Below are positions 22,521 through 34,005 of a stretch of 64,000 nt of DNA, in pieces. Below the pieces are notes generated by a model that worked only from the letters and a program-made list of their open reading frames with translations, did no database searches and was not told the origin of the DNA. The first letter of the stretch is position 1. Every line of letters starts with the position of its first letter. A program made the translations under genes and the position numbers. Source of the DNA: Allomyces arbusculus (Eukaryota > Blastocladiomycota > Blastocladiomycetes > Blastocladiales > Blastocladiaceae); contig JADHYV010000011.1 of assembly GCA_027604705.1 (NCBI GenBank), positions 434,001 to 498,000 on the forward strand, given 5' to 3'.

Positions 22521-23184
22521 GCTGGTGTTCGTTGCCGAGGGGAATCTCGCGGGAAAGTGGGCGGGGACCGTGCGCGCGCGTAGAGGGCACTGCCAGGGGG
22601 ATGCAGCGTGTTGAGCCGAGGGGTGCTGCTACGGCTTGGAGGGTGCGGTAGAGCCAGGGCCGGCTTGGCGTTATCGCATTCACGGTGTCGTCGGTGTCGG
22701 GCGCGTTCCGCGGCGAGCTGCAGGACGATCGGGACCGGCGTCACAGTGTGCTGCAGCAGGTCGAGCGTGGGCGTCGCGGCGTCGTCGTCGGATGGCCGAG
22801 GGCGACATGTAAATGCAGGCTGATTGGGGTCGCTGTCGTTGTCGCTGTTGCTGTTGCTGAGTGGATTGTCGCGATCGGCTTTGCAGAGCAAGTGGTGGCA
22901 CATTGCACGTGACCGCGTAATGGTTGAAACAAGACAACGTTGCACTTTGTATTGCAGAATAAGCCTCTATTTCCCTATCTGGCGGCTTCGGTCTGCTCCT
23001 TAGGCATTCATCTCCGCTCTCGACGACGACGTCAACGACGATCATCCAGGCTTCCTCGCGCTTAGCTCCTTCCTGCAATTTGCCGCACTCGCTCAAGACT
23101 CTGTCGGACCCGCGCTAGCCGTGCCGTATTGCCAGAATCCCGCCGCCCTCTTGCTTTCCGTGACCGACCGACCCGCACCTCGCC
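22521..23184. other. Divergent intergenic, PAQR / CFAP97
   Basis: 664 bases between two start codons. The minus-strand ORFs here extend the PAQR frame region but show no similarity. No clear promoter motif was seen. Confidence 0.5.
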
Positions 23185-24065
23185 ATGGCCGACACCGAGG
23201 CGTCGCCCGCGCTGACTCAGTCGACCGCCGCTGACGACCGCACCGCGTCGCGCGCGACCTCGCCCGCTGGCAGCAACGCGCCGGGCCTGCAGCGCCGTCT
23301 GCTGAGCGTCGAGCGGTTTCCCACCATCCAGCCCGTCTCGAACCGCCTGCTCGCCGAGCGGTGGGATAAAAAGCGGTTTGAGCTGCACCGCAAGGCATTG
23401 CGCGACGCGCAAACGACCGTCGACGACTCGTGCCCGGAATCGTTTGGCGAGTGGCGCAAAGTGAACCCCAAGAAGGTGCAGATTGAGAAGGGTACAATAT
23501 TTAACTCGCTCCGACATGTCGAGGCAATGGTGCTCACATTTTTGCGGGTGCCCGAATGAAATAGACCAGCAGGCAACGGTCGACCACCGCAACCAGTTGC
23601 TGCTCAACAAGTTCCAGCAAGTTGCCGTGCGCACCGAGCAGGCCTATGCAACCGATGGCACCATGCTCACTTTGCGCGATACGCTCTCGGAACGCGTGCA
23701 CGCCAAGCGGTGCAAGCAATTGCGCCAGATTGATCACGAGAACCGCGTACGTGCCCTACTGGCTCGACTTTTGGCGCTTCGCGCTGACGCCCGCGCTCTC
23801 CACTCATCGACAGACGCTCCTCGCGCGGCTCGAGTACAAGGCGCCGACCTACAAAGTGGCCTCGTGGAACACGCAGCGGCTGCAGACCTTGCATTACCTC
23901 GTCAACGTTTCGCACCACAAGTCCAAGTACGTCAAGGAAATGCACCATTTACAGACGGCCACCCCTCACGACAAGGCCAACCGGTCGGCCAATGCCACGC
24001 GCACAGGCTCACCGCTGCCGGACATTCATGGCAAGCGCGCCGGTGGGAGCGCGCCGACGCGGTAG
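23185..24065 (+). CDS. CFAP97: CFAP97 (hemingway) family flagellar protein
   Basis: Relatives are needed for building motile cilia and sperm flagella. Exons 23185-23491, 23565-23746, 23814-24065 (introns 73 and 67 nt), 246 residues. Seen: KALRDAQTTVDDSCPESFGE, then KVQIEKDQQATVDHRNQLLL made across splice 1, then RQIDHENRTLLARLEYKAPTY across splice 2, and SWNTQRLQTLHYLVNVS. This order (TVD..., KVQIEKE...I...N..LL..., I..EN..LL.R......Y, W...) is the CFAP97 domain pattern as I know it. The first 45 and last 40 residues are low complexity. Assigned by pattern, not by search. Confidence 0.78.
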
Positions 24066-24689
24066 AGGTACCCGATCGCGCTGGGGGCGTCGGATTGGTG
24101 ACGCCTGATGGTTGGGATCAAGGGAGAACTGGAGACTTGATATGCGTTAGTTTGGTAGGTCATGTTCGAGCGGTAGAACCTGTTGGGTGCTGGGACCGCG
24201 TGTCGTGATTGATATGGATTGCTTTGCCGAATTGATAGTTCCTGGTCAGCGTGAGGACGGTTCGATTGCCACTACACAGCAGACCAATGGGTAGAGGACA
24301 AACGCTCGACGCCTTGCGCACCGATGACCAGCCACGATGCGCGCGCGGCCACCCAGCAGACGGAAAACAGCTCGCTCATTGGTCCGCTTGCAGGAACGAC
24401 TTTCCGACGTGCCATTCAGGCAAAGGGCGGCGAATGTGACCTGTTACGAACCAGGGCTGGGCGTGTCGGTGCGTTACGTCGCCGACCTAATGCGCCGACA
24501 TGGTTTCACCCTCGACGCGGGCAGCCGTCGTCACCGTCAAAAAGACGGGGATAACGCGAATTGACCGCGTCCGCAACAAGCGGTCCATCCCTGCCGCGAC
24601 GACGCCGCGAGCAAACGTGGAACGCGCCATGATGCGCTCTGCCCACAAACTCCGAACTCAGCCTCATCGTGAACACTCAAAAAAACACT
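24066..24689. other. Intergenic downstream of CFAP97
   Basis: No supported gene. A T-loop-like GGTTCGATTGCC near 24256 is not part of a tRNA fold I can draw. Confidence 0.4.
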
Positions 24690-25125
24690 CGCCGGTCCTT
24701 CAATCACGGCCGTCGTTGGCGCCGCGAACCAACGTGTGCCGCATTCGTCTTTGAAAACGAATCCCACCTGTATTCCTCAAGTTTCACGGTATGAGCAGGG
24801 GAGAGGTGGGGGCAGAGCATCATCATTTGCATGAGAGAAGCGTCTGCCCAACGATCCTTCAATCACGGCTGTCGTTCGTTCCAACGTGCGCCGCCCGCGC
24901 TATCCCCCTGGTTACCCAACGATGGGATGGCAGGAGAGAGGAGGGGCCGAGGCCTCCTGTTCAAGTTACCATGCTGAAGATTTGATGTTCATTTCATTGT
25001 GAGTCTAGTTAATGTTCTCCCACAAATCCTTGTGGGGTGGCACATCGTCTGTGCCGCCTGCACTGTCCCATGACTTGTCGAGTTGGGATGGCAGGTGAGA
25101 CGTGGGGACGAGGCTCTGTGCAATT
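24690..25125 (+). repeat. Degenerate tandem repeat, period about 159 bp
   Basis: TCCTTCAATCACGGC.GTCGTT occurs at about 24696 and again at about 24855. GnnGGnnGGAGAGG-type blocks occur near 24780, 24928 and 25087, each step 158-159 bases, so about three old copies. The segment CCTCAAGTTTCACGG with GAGCAGGGGAGAGGTGGGGG near 24776 resembles units at 39552-39740 and 41327-41530, so this is probably a dispersed family. Confidence 0.55.
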
Positions 25126-27559
25126 CTGAATGCAGTTGAAGCGTGAGCTTCAGGTTGTCAGCCGATCTGCACAAGCAAAGCAGTTGCAGTTCCGGACATT
25201 CGACTTAGAGCCGTGTGTGTGGGGTTTTTGCCGGAGGACTCGACTGCGCGCTCCTCTCACATTGTAGGTCTATGCACAGCCATTTACAGCACAGCTGTAA
25301 ATGGAGAAGAAAAAATGAATCAAAGCCCAAGCTGTGCACGTTCCCCGGAAAATTCGCAACATTTTGGTGTCATTTCTACAGCGTGTTAAGTTATTCCAAC
25401 TCAGGCGATAAAGAGGAGTATTTCGCTGCCGGCGGCGCGGGAGACTGAACGTGAGGCCGCAGCGAGGCTGCTGGCCGCGTACTCGCTGAGATGAGCCGTG
25501 GAGCCAGCGACGCGTGTCCTGCGAGACACTGTCTCTCGCCCAACGTTGCGTCAGCTGCCGTTCCTGTCGGCTCCGAGCGCTGGCTCCGAATCCGTGCGAT
25601 ACAACCGCGACCAGACAAGGCATGAACGGGCATGAGGCGCGAGCTGACCGGCTCGTCAACGTCAACGTCAACCTCACCCTTGGGCCCTGAATGCCGTGCG
25701 TAAGTTAAGACAACGCCGCATGTTTCGCTCAGTTCGATCAGAATCTGTTGACACGTCACATTTTGCTTGTGTTGCCGCTGATTTGTCTTGCTGTCTTGCA
25801 AACAGGCACGAAAAATCAGGCCAATGTCATGAATCCTTCTGCTCGGACAATGGCAACCCTTTCAAGAGACGTTGATGCAATGCCGGCTCGACTGCAGGAA
25901 ACGACAAAACGGGTGATTTGGCCAATCGGCGTGCGGGTGCGGGCGTGACGTTCTAAGAAGGGGCGCTTCGACTTTGAGAGACCACTATCAAGGAATCGAG
26001 CGTAACGTGTTTCACGATTATCATGGCAACGTGCAAGAAGAATGAGAAGTTCCCAAGTCAAAAACGCACATTGATCAGACCACTGATGTTGGGCCAGCTC
26101 TTGCAGGACATACCGTCAAGGTTCAACGAAATCAGCATGTCAACATTATTCGCTGCGTGACGCCGCCGCACTGGAAAGGAAGTGCTCAATCGCCAAAACG
26201 GACTGGGCCGACCGAGAGCCCAAGTTGAGGTCCGTGAGTCGGGCAAACAGCCGGTCCGGCGAATGCCCTTTCGAACCATCGACCAGAGCCGGCAAAGACG
26301 GCCCGTTGGCATCAGCCTCGCCTCCACACTCAGCGCCAGCCAACCAGAAAATGCGGCTGGTTGTCCTGTTCGAACAACCTCCAAAGTTTGGGCGTGATGA
26401 GTGCATCGAGAAAAGCATGAAGGTCAAGGGGATTTTTCGGCCCGAAAGTGCCATTGAACAGCGCCTGCGCCGGCACCTTCATTTCGCCCAACCTCCTTGG
26501 CGTCGGTTGCGCCTCACCATGCATGTTTCGCTCGCACCAAAACGGGGGTTGTACGAACTTCACGTTCCAAGTCGTTCGCGCGCGCGTCGTGTTGCATCGC
26601 CTCATGACGACGCCAGCCAGGATGGACGATGGGACATGAGTTGCGCGCCATGGGTCTGGCTTGACCCGACGTGGTTTGCCGCCCGCCGCCCGCCCGCCGT
26701 CGACGTGAACGGGTCCACCGGCCCAGCCGCATTTCATATCGCGCGGCCTGAGTAATCGTCCGTTTCCGAGCTCACAATTAGTGAGGAATCGGGGACAAAA
26801 AGGACGCGTTTTTGCCAGTCCCAGGCCCTGGCGCGCCATTCACGGATGGAGAACTCCAACGAGCTTCTTGTGCTCACGTCGCCCTACCATCGTAAGCGTT
26901 CGCGGCGCAGTACGTCGAGGCGGCGCCGGCGGCGGCGCCCGGTACTCGCGTGGGCCGCTCTCCCCCGCGCGTGTTGCAGCGCTGCGAAAACGCGACCGCG
27001 CGCAACGGCCAGCAGACGAGGCGACGTTGCTGTGGTTGTTCTCCAGCTGAACAACGCCAATCCAAAGTACAAGATTGAGGCGATCCCACGTCCCGACGTT
27101 GCTGCCCTTCCCCGCGCGCGAAGTTCCCCTCCGCGCATCGACCGAATCTCCCCTCGCGCGCACCCGCATCTCGCATACGAGCGCTCCCCTAGCTGTTCCT
27201 GCCGACCACCGTATCGTTCGCGCACGAGCAAGCGCCAGCCAACAGCACCCGCTCGCATCGCATCAACCGACGCACTCGCGCCCGCTCCAAAGCCGACGCC
27301 GACATCGTTCGGTTCACCGCCCCGCAAACCCTTTGGGCGCCAGGACCCGGACCAGGAAGGCGAGGAGAGGACGGGCCGTGGTGCACGCCGTTGTTCCCTG
27401 AACGGCAGAGCCTCGCGTCGGAATCGGGCCGGCGGCGTTCACGAAAAGGGCCGCAGAACCGGTCGCCTTTGGACCAGCGTCGTGCAGCCGTCGGACACGG
27501 CGCAATACCCCCGCCTTGACCATCAATCACCGTGACCAACGCACCAATACTCGACGGTT
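25126..27559. other. Intergenic, 2.4 kb
   Basis: No gene supported. ORFs up to 229 codons exist on both strands (for example 26225-26755 and 26846-27535) but overlap antisense ORFs of equal length, have Arg-rich shadow-like composition and no motif. The last 400 bases are the likely leader of the telobox MYB gene. Confidence 0.4.
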
Positions 27560-30326
27560 ATGGCCCCTCGCACAACTGCCTCCCGCGCACCAGCGCCACC
27601 AGCGCCGCGAAACCCCTCCGAGTCGGCGGCTGCGGCGTCGTCATCGTCGTCGCCGTCGCAGGCCGGTAAACCGCGGCGGAAATGGATGAGGTGGTCGGAC
27701 GATGAAGTGGCGGCGCTCCTGTCCGGTGTGGTCAAGGTACCGTTGCTCTATTTTTCCGAAATATGCCTTTCGGCCCGCTGGCGCGCGCGCGTACGCTCTC
27801 CAAGGTCGATTTTGCCCGATGGCGACCATCTCGTGGTCGTTTGCCTTCTATTCCTGGGGCAGGAGCGCGCGCTGGCAGCTTAGTCGATTTGACTGCTGTT
27901 AAATCTGACAACCAATGTCGCCTCCTTCTGATACGATCGACTCCAGCACGGCGTCGGTGCGTGGTCCATCATTCTCGCCGACAACGAGTTCCAGTTTGAC
28001 CCACGCCGGACGTGGTGCGTTTAATCCTTCCGTGGCAAGTATGGTTGGTGCTGCGCATGTTTGCTGACCCCAAATGTCATGGTTTCCCGGACGATAGTGT
28101 CGACCTCAAGGACAAGTACGTCCACGGCTTAACGATTGATCAGTGGGGGAAGAAGGTCGTTCTCGCAATACCGTCACTGATTTCGATATGCTTGTTTGTT
28201 TTCTGTCCAGATGGCGCGTCTTGACGTCCGCGCGCAAAAACGCTCCGCCCGCCGTGATCGTGACGCCAACGCACCTGCGAGTCAACATTCCACTGCGCCT
28301 GACGACGGGCGAATTGCCCACCGCATCGGCCTTAAAGCGGTCACGCGAGGACTCTCCGCTAACCGGCTCTGCACCGTCGACGAAGATGTCCGGCGTCGAT
28401 GCGCTGCCGCCAACCTTGGCACCGGCTTTTGGCGGCCAGACGATGGTGCATGGGCCGCCGGCGGTTCCGCATCCGTTCTCCACTATGCCGTCGCCGCCGA
28501 GTGCTGTGGGATCGGCCGAGTCGAGCCATTATTTCTCGCAACCGCACTCTGCACCAGCCATGGAACCTCCTCTGCCAAGTCAATTCGTGGGACAATCGCC
28601 GTACGTGGGGACGGGTGCGATACCAGCGCACATGTCGCCGTCGGTCGGGCCAGCGGCAAGTACGCCGTTTGGGACTGCACCGCCGCCCGCATTTACCAGC
28701 TACCACGAGCCGCTGGCTGCCCCACCGCCATTTTCGCCGCCCGTCTCGCACGCGTCGATGACCGCGCTGCCGCCATTCTCGCCGACAGTCGATTCGCACG
28801 AGACTATGAACGCGACGCTGCCATTTCCATCGTCGTATTCTCCACCCGTTGGCTCGCACGCGCCCTTGGCGGCACCTCCACCCTTTGCTGCACCGGCTCC
28901 GTTTACGACAAATGGCCCGCAGTACGTGTCGGTACCGCCACCACCGCCGCCAACAATGCGCGCGCCAGTCTCGGAGCAGTACGATGGAGGATTCGCGCCA
29001 GGCGCGATCATGCCCACGATCTCGACACCAACATCGATGCCCGCGTTTTTGCCTGCTCCGCTCCCAGCGACGGGGTTGCAGAAGCGGCCCCAGTCGCCTG
29101 TCGTCTCGACGCCAATCATGACGCACTCGGCGCCCGGCGTGGCGCATTCGCATTTGGAATCGGTCTCTCAGCCACTTCCACCCGCACCCGAGTCGTCCAT
29201 GGACGTTGGTGACGAAGGAAGTGAAGTCGGGGATATGGACGATGAGGAACACGTCGAGTATGAGCAAGAACTCGACCCAAACGAGCTGCCGCCGATTCCG
29301 TTCTCGGGCGACTCGCTTGGGTTTGGTTTGCTCGAGGATTTTTTGCAGGGCATGGACCAGTGGGGCGGTGGGTCGTGGTCCAGTGCTGCACCGAGCACCA
29401 CGCCCGCGTCTTCGAGCCAGCCGGCACCCGCATCGTCCCAAGTGCAAACCGATGCCAATATCGTCACGCAAAAGCTCCTGGCTGCGCTCTCCACCACCCC
29501 GGACCGCGCGCCCGTTCCAGACAAGGACATTATGATCCGGCTCGCCGGTGTCGACGACGCGGCGTGGACGCCGCTCATGACGCGCGGTCTCTTCGACCAC
29601 CCCTCGGCACCAATCGACACGATCACGTCCGCCGGCACGGCCTCGGCCGGTCCCGGCGCCGGGTCCGACTTTTTCAACGTGCGGCACCACCCGCACCCGC
29701 ACGTAGCCCCGACCGTGGCCCCAAGCACTCGCATCTGGCGACAATTTGGCCTGCGGCGGCAATTTGGTCTGCGCGCGACCGCGCGCGACGGTGGGCGTCG
29801 GCCCGCACGCGACTCGCTCAGTGCGCTCACGGCGTACCGCGCATCGACACCGACTTCGCCCGCACTCTCGTCGCGCAGCGCGTCGCCGACACTTGGTAAT
29901 TTGTCCCCGCGGTCGCTGCCGGGCGGCGACGACCATGTGGGCGTGTCGCTTGGCGAACTTGTCGACGCAGCGCTGCACCTCGACCCGCCGGCACTCGCGT
30001 CGGCGCTGGCCGTCATGCGCGACAAGCCGTTTTCGCGGCCGTCATTCATGTCAGCGGCGCGGAATGCGGCGACCACGACGACCACGTCGTCGGGTTCGTC
30101 GTCGACGTGTGTCTCGGCGTCATCGCCGCTCAGCCCAATGCCGCTCGAGTTGCCGCCAGTCGCAGGGATCGGATACTGCGGGATGCCCGCCGCGACGTGG
30201 GCACCGAAATGGGCCGCGGTTGGTGCGGCTGCTAGCGATCCGTATTCCTGGATCAAGGACGTTGACGCGCGGCTGCGGCATGCGAGTGGGCGGCCGCGGT
30301 CCAAGAGCCAAGGAGAGTTGAGCTGA
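27560..30326 (+). CDS. Telobox MYB-domain protein 1 (TRF/TBF1-like)
   Basis: DNA-binding protein with a single telobox MYB domain; relatives bind telomeric TTAGGG-type DNA or act as general regulatory factors. Exons 27560-27736, 27947-28014, 28098-28115 (18 nt), 28211-30326; 792 residues. The MYB domain lies at residues 41-92 (W45 in RWSDDEVAALLSGV, W65 in HGVGAWS, W89), ending in the telobox VDLKDKWR, pieced together from three exons. The remaining 700 residues are Pro/Ala/Ser-rich with an acidic stretch near 360-390, consistent with an activation or scaffold region. Protein 2 at 59309-61176 is a paralogue with an intron at the same Lys-Trp point. Intron 1 is long for this genome (210 nt). 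Confidence 0.85.
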
Positions 30327-31490
30327 TGTTAATGGTGTGAGGGTAGAATGGCGCGTTGCCAGGAGTGGGCGCGTACATAGAATACCACAACCAACAGTAT
30401 CGGTAGAGAAGATATTTTCGGCGATGAATTGTTGTCAAGATGATTGAGCGCCAAAGAACCGCTGCGGCCTCGAATGCACAGTCAGTTTCACACCACCATT
30501 TTGCGTCTTTCCTTAGGCAACGAACACAAATGCCAAACCATCTTCCCCACCAGTTTTGGTCGCTTTGGAACTTACATGAGCTCGAACAAAACAGTGCTCT
30601 CTACCTCCTCCGCCCAGCGTTTGTCGGAATAGGATCCTGAGCGAGCGATAGATTCGCGGACCATCGACCAACCCAACGCTACCGACCATTATGATCTGTA
30701 CGAACCGCATGGGGCGTGCCCTTGCGGTTAAAAGCACGAAGACGCTTTGACCATGCCACCTTTTTCGAGTCGTCTGTGCAAAAGCGCATCCATACAGCAT
30801 GCTGTGCCACCGTCCCTGTGGGATAGGGTATTGGGCCAGAATCTATCGCGAAAACGGCAGCGTCGCACGGCTCGTGTGCTGCTAGACGTGGTCGACATCA
30901 GCTGCAAGTATTGGTTTGATCTGTTGCCTCATGGCGCCGATCGAGGCTCTGGCGAATCTCTGGCCAGCATTGCCAAATTGCGCGCGCCAGACGGAACACT
31001 CTGTCCACACTTTCGTTCCAGGCAAGAAAAGCAGTAATTTGCCCTGAAGCAAGATGGAGGACTTTGAGCATCCGTCGCAACATCAACCAGAAACATGAGT
31101 CTCTCACTCCCAGCGACGTCTTTCGGAATGCATGTTGTCAAAGAACAGCGTACTCCATCTTCTCCACCTGTATTGCTCGCAATGCGACCCTTCCGAGACT
31201 TACCGCTGGCCCAGTCACTCTCGCGACGAGCATTTGCGACAACCATGCCGCTCGTGCGGCTCTGTTTGACAATCGCTTTTGGGCTCTATTTGTTGCTGCA
31301 AGCTTCAGCTGCTCCAAATCCTTTTCGCATTTTCGCTGTGCTAAGAGGGCACGATTTACTCAAAGGCACTAACCAACAATCACACGCACCGCTGGACGCG
31401 CTGGGAAGAAAAATGCACAAATCAAAACTGCATTGCGACCTTACCGGTCAATTACAACCTTCTCAAAACTGAATGCATCTCGGCATCGAC
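30327..31490. other. Intergenic, 1.2 kb
   Basis: Convergent gap between telobox MYB 1 and the secreted repeat protein, somewhat AT-richer. Short ORFs only; nothing recognised. Confidence 0.5.
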
Positions 31491-32636
31491 TTAGTAGCCG
31501 TAGGCAGGCGTCTGCGTCGGCTTGGGCGAAACCGTGCCGTACGCGGCCGCGGGCGTCGACTTGACCGGCTCCTCAGGCGTCTCGAGCTCACCGTACGAGT
31601 CATCGGCGGGCGTCGTAGCGATCGGCTCCTCGGCCGACGGCACCGTCGTCGTGGCAACGGGCACCTCGGTCACAATGACGGTCGACGGGTAGGTCTCGGC
31701 GGGGTGCTCAACCACAATCGTCGTCTTGGGGTGACGGCGGCGGCGGTGGCACTTGCGCTTCTTCGGCTGCTCAACCGGGGACGTGGCAACGGGCAGCTCG
31801 TCGGACGGGACCGTCGTCGTCGGCTGCACGTTGATCGTCGAGTAGGCGACGGGCACATCGACCGTCGACGTGACGGCGGGCTGCTCGCAGGGCGTCGTCT
31901 CAGCGGGCGATTCGGGGACAACGGGCGTCGGCGTGACAATCACGGTCTCGGTGCAGTCAGGCTGCGTCTCAACAGGCGACTCGGGCGCGGCCGGCGTCGG
32001 AGTTGTGGTCGCAATCACCGTCTCAACGCAGGGCTCCGTCTTGACGGGCGACTCCGGCGCGACCGGGGTCGACGATGGGGTGGCAATGATTGTCTCGACG
32101 CACGGCTCTGTCTTCACGGGCGACTCAGGCACGACCGGGGTCGATGACGGCGTCGCGATAATCGTTTCGACGCACGGTTCCGTCTTGGCGGGTGATTCGG
32201 GCACGACGGGAGCGGTCGTCGGGACAACAGGTACCGTGGCGACAATCGTCTCGGTGCAGGGCTCGGCGGGGGCCGTCTTGGCGGGCTCCTCGGTGGCCGG
32301 AACCGTGGTCGCAACGACTGGGACGGTGCCGACAATCGTTTCCGTGCACGGCTTGGTCTCAACAGGCACCGTCTGGGCGGGGATCTCGGTCGCGGGGACA
32401 GTCGTCGCGACAACGGGCACGGACGTGGCCGTGATCGTGGTGATGCACGGCTCAGCGGCCGTCGTGGTGGCCACGGGCGTCGCAACGACCGTCGACACGG
32501 GCGCAGCGGTAGCCGTCGGCGGGAGCGCCGTGATCGTCGTGATGCACGGGTCCGTCTCGGCGGCTGGGACGGGCGCGGCGAGGGCAACGGTCGCGACCGT
32601 GAGGGCGAGGAGAGCCTTGATGGTAATCTTGACCAT
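31491..32636 (-). CDS. Secreted Thr/Pro-rich repeat protein (wall or matrix type)
   Basis: Intronless, 381 residues. The signal peptide MVKITIKALLALTVATVALA-APVP resembles those of the two peptide precursors (M-x-K-[IL] start). The mature part is built of 22-30-residue repeats of Thr/Val/Pro/Glu with the core PC-x-x-T-[IV], nine Cys at regular spacing, for example EPCVETIIATPSSTP (twice), EPCTETIVATV and EPCITTITA. A basic cluster KKRKCHRRRR sits near residue 265, and the end is Tyr/Pro-rich (TPAYGY). Dense Thr suggests heavy O-glycosylation. No GPI signal is seen at the C-terminus. The ORF extends 25 codons upstream, but only this ATG starts a signal peptide. Function unknown; extracellular adhesin or wall protein is inferred. 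Confidence 0.8.
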   Translation of the reverse strand: MVKITIKALLALTVATVALAAPVPAAETDPCITTITALPPTATAAPVSTVVATPVATTTAAEPCITTITATSVPVVATTVPATEIPAQTVPVETKPCTETIVGTVPVVATTVPATEEPAKTAPAEPCTETIVATVPVVPTTAPVVPESPAKTEPCVETIIATPSSTPVVPESPVKTEPCVETIIATPSSTPVAPESPVKTEPCVETVIATTTPTPAAPESPVETQPDCTETVIVTPTPVVPESPAETTPCEQPAVTSTVDVPVAYSTINVQPTTTVPSDELPVATSPVEQPKKRKCHRRRRHPKTTIVVEHPAETYPSTVIVTEVPVATTTVPSAEEPIATTPADDSYGELETPEEPVKSTPAAAYGTVSPKPTQTPAYGY

Positions 32637-34005
32637 GACGATGGAGTGGAAAAGAGGGATGCGACGAGGCAGCGAGCGGGTGGAGAAGGTCGAGGGTGCG
32701 GGTGAGGTCAACTCACTGCGCGGTCTATGCAGTCTATGGAGTCTATGCGAGCGAGTCGGGACAGCCGGGCGTCGAGGTCGGGTGTCGCGAGCAGGCTTGG
32801 TTCGGTGGTGGGCGGATGGAGGAAAAGCGGCGGGCGGGGGAGGCCGGGGTTATATACTCGGCGCCGAGCCCGGCTTGTGCTTGTCGACGACGGGAAGGGG
32901 GCGAGGCCAAAGGATGAGGGGTGCTTCCCTCGCGCGGTTCTATGAACAGCGTCGCGAGTTGCGCACAACGGCGCCACGAGACCAAGATGCGTTCGACGAG
33001 ATGTGAGCGTCGCGCGCGCCATCGTCGGCGCTGCCCACATGGTCCTGACGCAAATCGGCACGGCCCAATCGGTATCGCGCGCTGGAGTTTTACAAATTTT
33101 TGCCAAGGCTGGTCGATCCCCACGAGCACCGGATCTTCGGCAAGCGCCATGACCGGGCGATGTGGCGTCGGCATTGTGCACGGGCGAGGCGGAAAAACAG
33201 GGTTGCGTCCGAGAAAACCAATGTGGCGTCTGAAGGCGCTTCTTTCGCCCGAGGGAAGGAAAATACCGCGCAAAACGAGAGAGCGCGAACAAAATGGGGA
33301 TGCGAAATGAAAGTTACGGCTCAATGTGACTTGTGCGAACAACCATGGGCCACCATGGGCCAAGGAAGGCGCCAAACTTCAAGTTCACCTCTCAAGGCGT
33401 GGCTGCACGTCGAGCCGTGCGACGAGCCAGGCGGAGAGCGCAGACAGCGCGCGTGGGGTGTGTCGCGCGTCGTCGAATTTGCGGCATCTGGATTGTTGCT
33501 CGCAAATTTGGTCACGGTAGGAAGCGCAGCGCGCCTGTGCGGCGGTCGTGGCGAGGCGAGCGTCGGCGCGCGGGGTGTCTGGGACGTTGCACGAGACAGT
33601 GGGATGGAGACACTGTGGGCGGAAACATCTCGCGTCTCGCGGCATTCGGCGTGACAGGCGCGTGGCGTGGCACAGTCAACGCCAGGGGAAGCTGCCTGCG
33701 CTCAGCCAAGTGCGGCCGCCAAGCACGCCGAGGCTGCCGCTGCCTGGGCGACTCGCGCAACCACCGCCGCCACGATCCACGACGCGACGCGACCGACAAC
33801 GCTGCGCTGCGGCGGCCAACGACAAGAGCTCGACGACGAGCGCTCCTCTGCACGCGCAACCTGCCGCACTCGCCGCGCCGGGATCTGCTCGCGCGCACGT
33901 CGCCTACCGCTGCGCGCGGTCGCGTCAATCGCACATAGCGACAGATCATCGACCCACACTCAAGTTGCGCCAGCAAACGCCAATACCCAACTGATACGAC
34001 GAGCA
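32637..34005. other. Divergent intergenic, 1.4 kb
   Basis: Between the secreted repeat protein and the SF3B3-RhoGEF gene. No gene supported. It holds the minus-strand TATA element at 32850-32856. Confidence 0.5.
32850..32856 (-). promoter_or_regulatory. TATA box of secreted repeat protein
   Basis: TATATAA on the minus strand, about 215 bases before the ATG at 32636, which implies a long leader or an unseen leader intron. All three secreted-protein genes in the window have TATA boxes. Confidence 0.5.

Noticed and set aside
24256-24268. tRNA-like T-loop GGTTCGATTGCC
   Set aside because: No A box, anticodon stem or acceptor stem can be drawn around it.
28359-29978. 539-codon minus-strand ORF
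   Set aside because: Antisense to the large exon of telobox MYB protein 1; Arg/Trp/Cys-rich shadow composition typical of GC-rich coding DNA, no motif.
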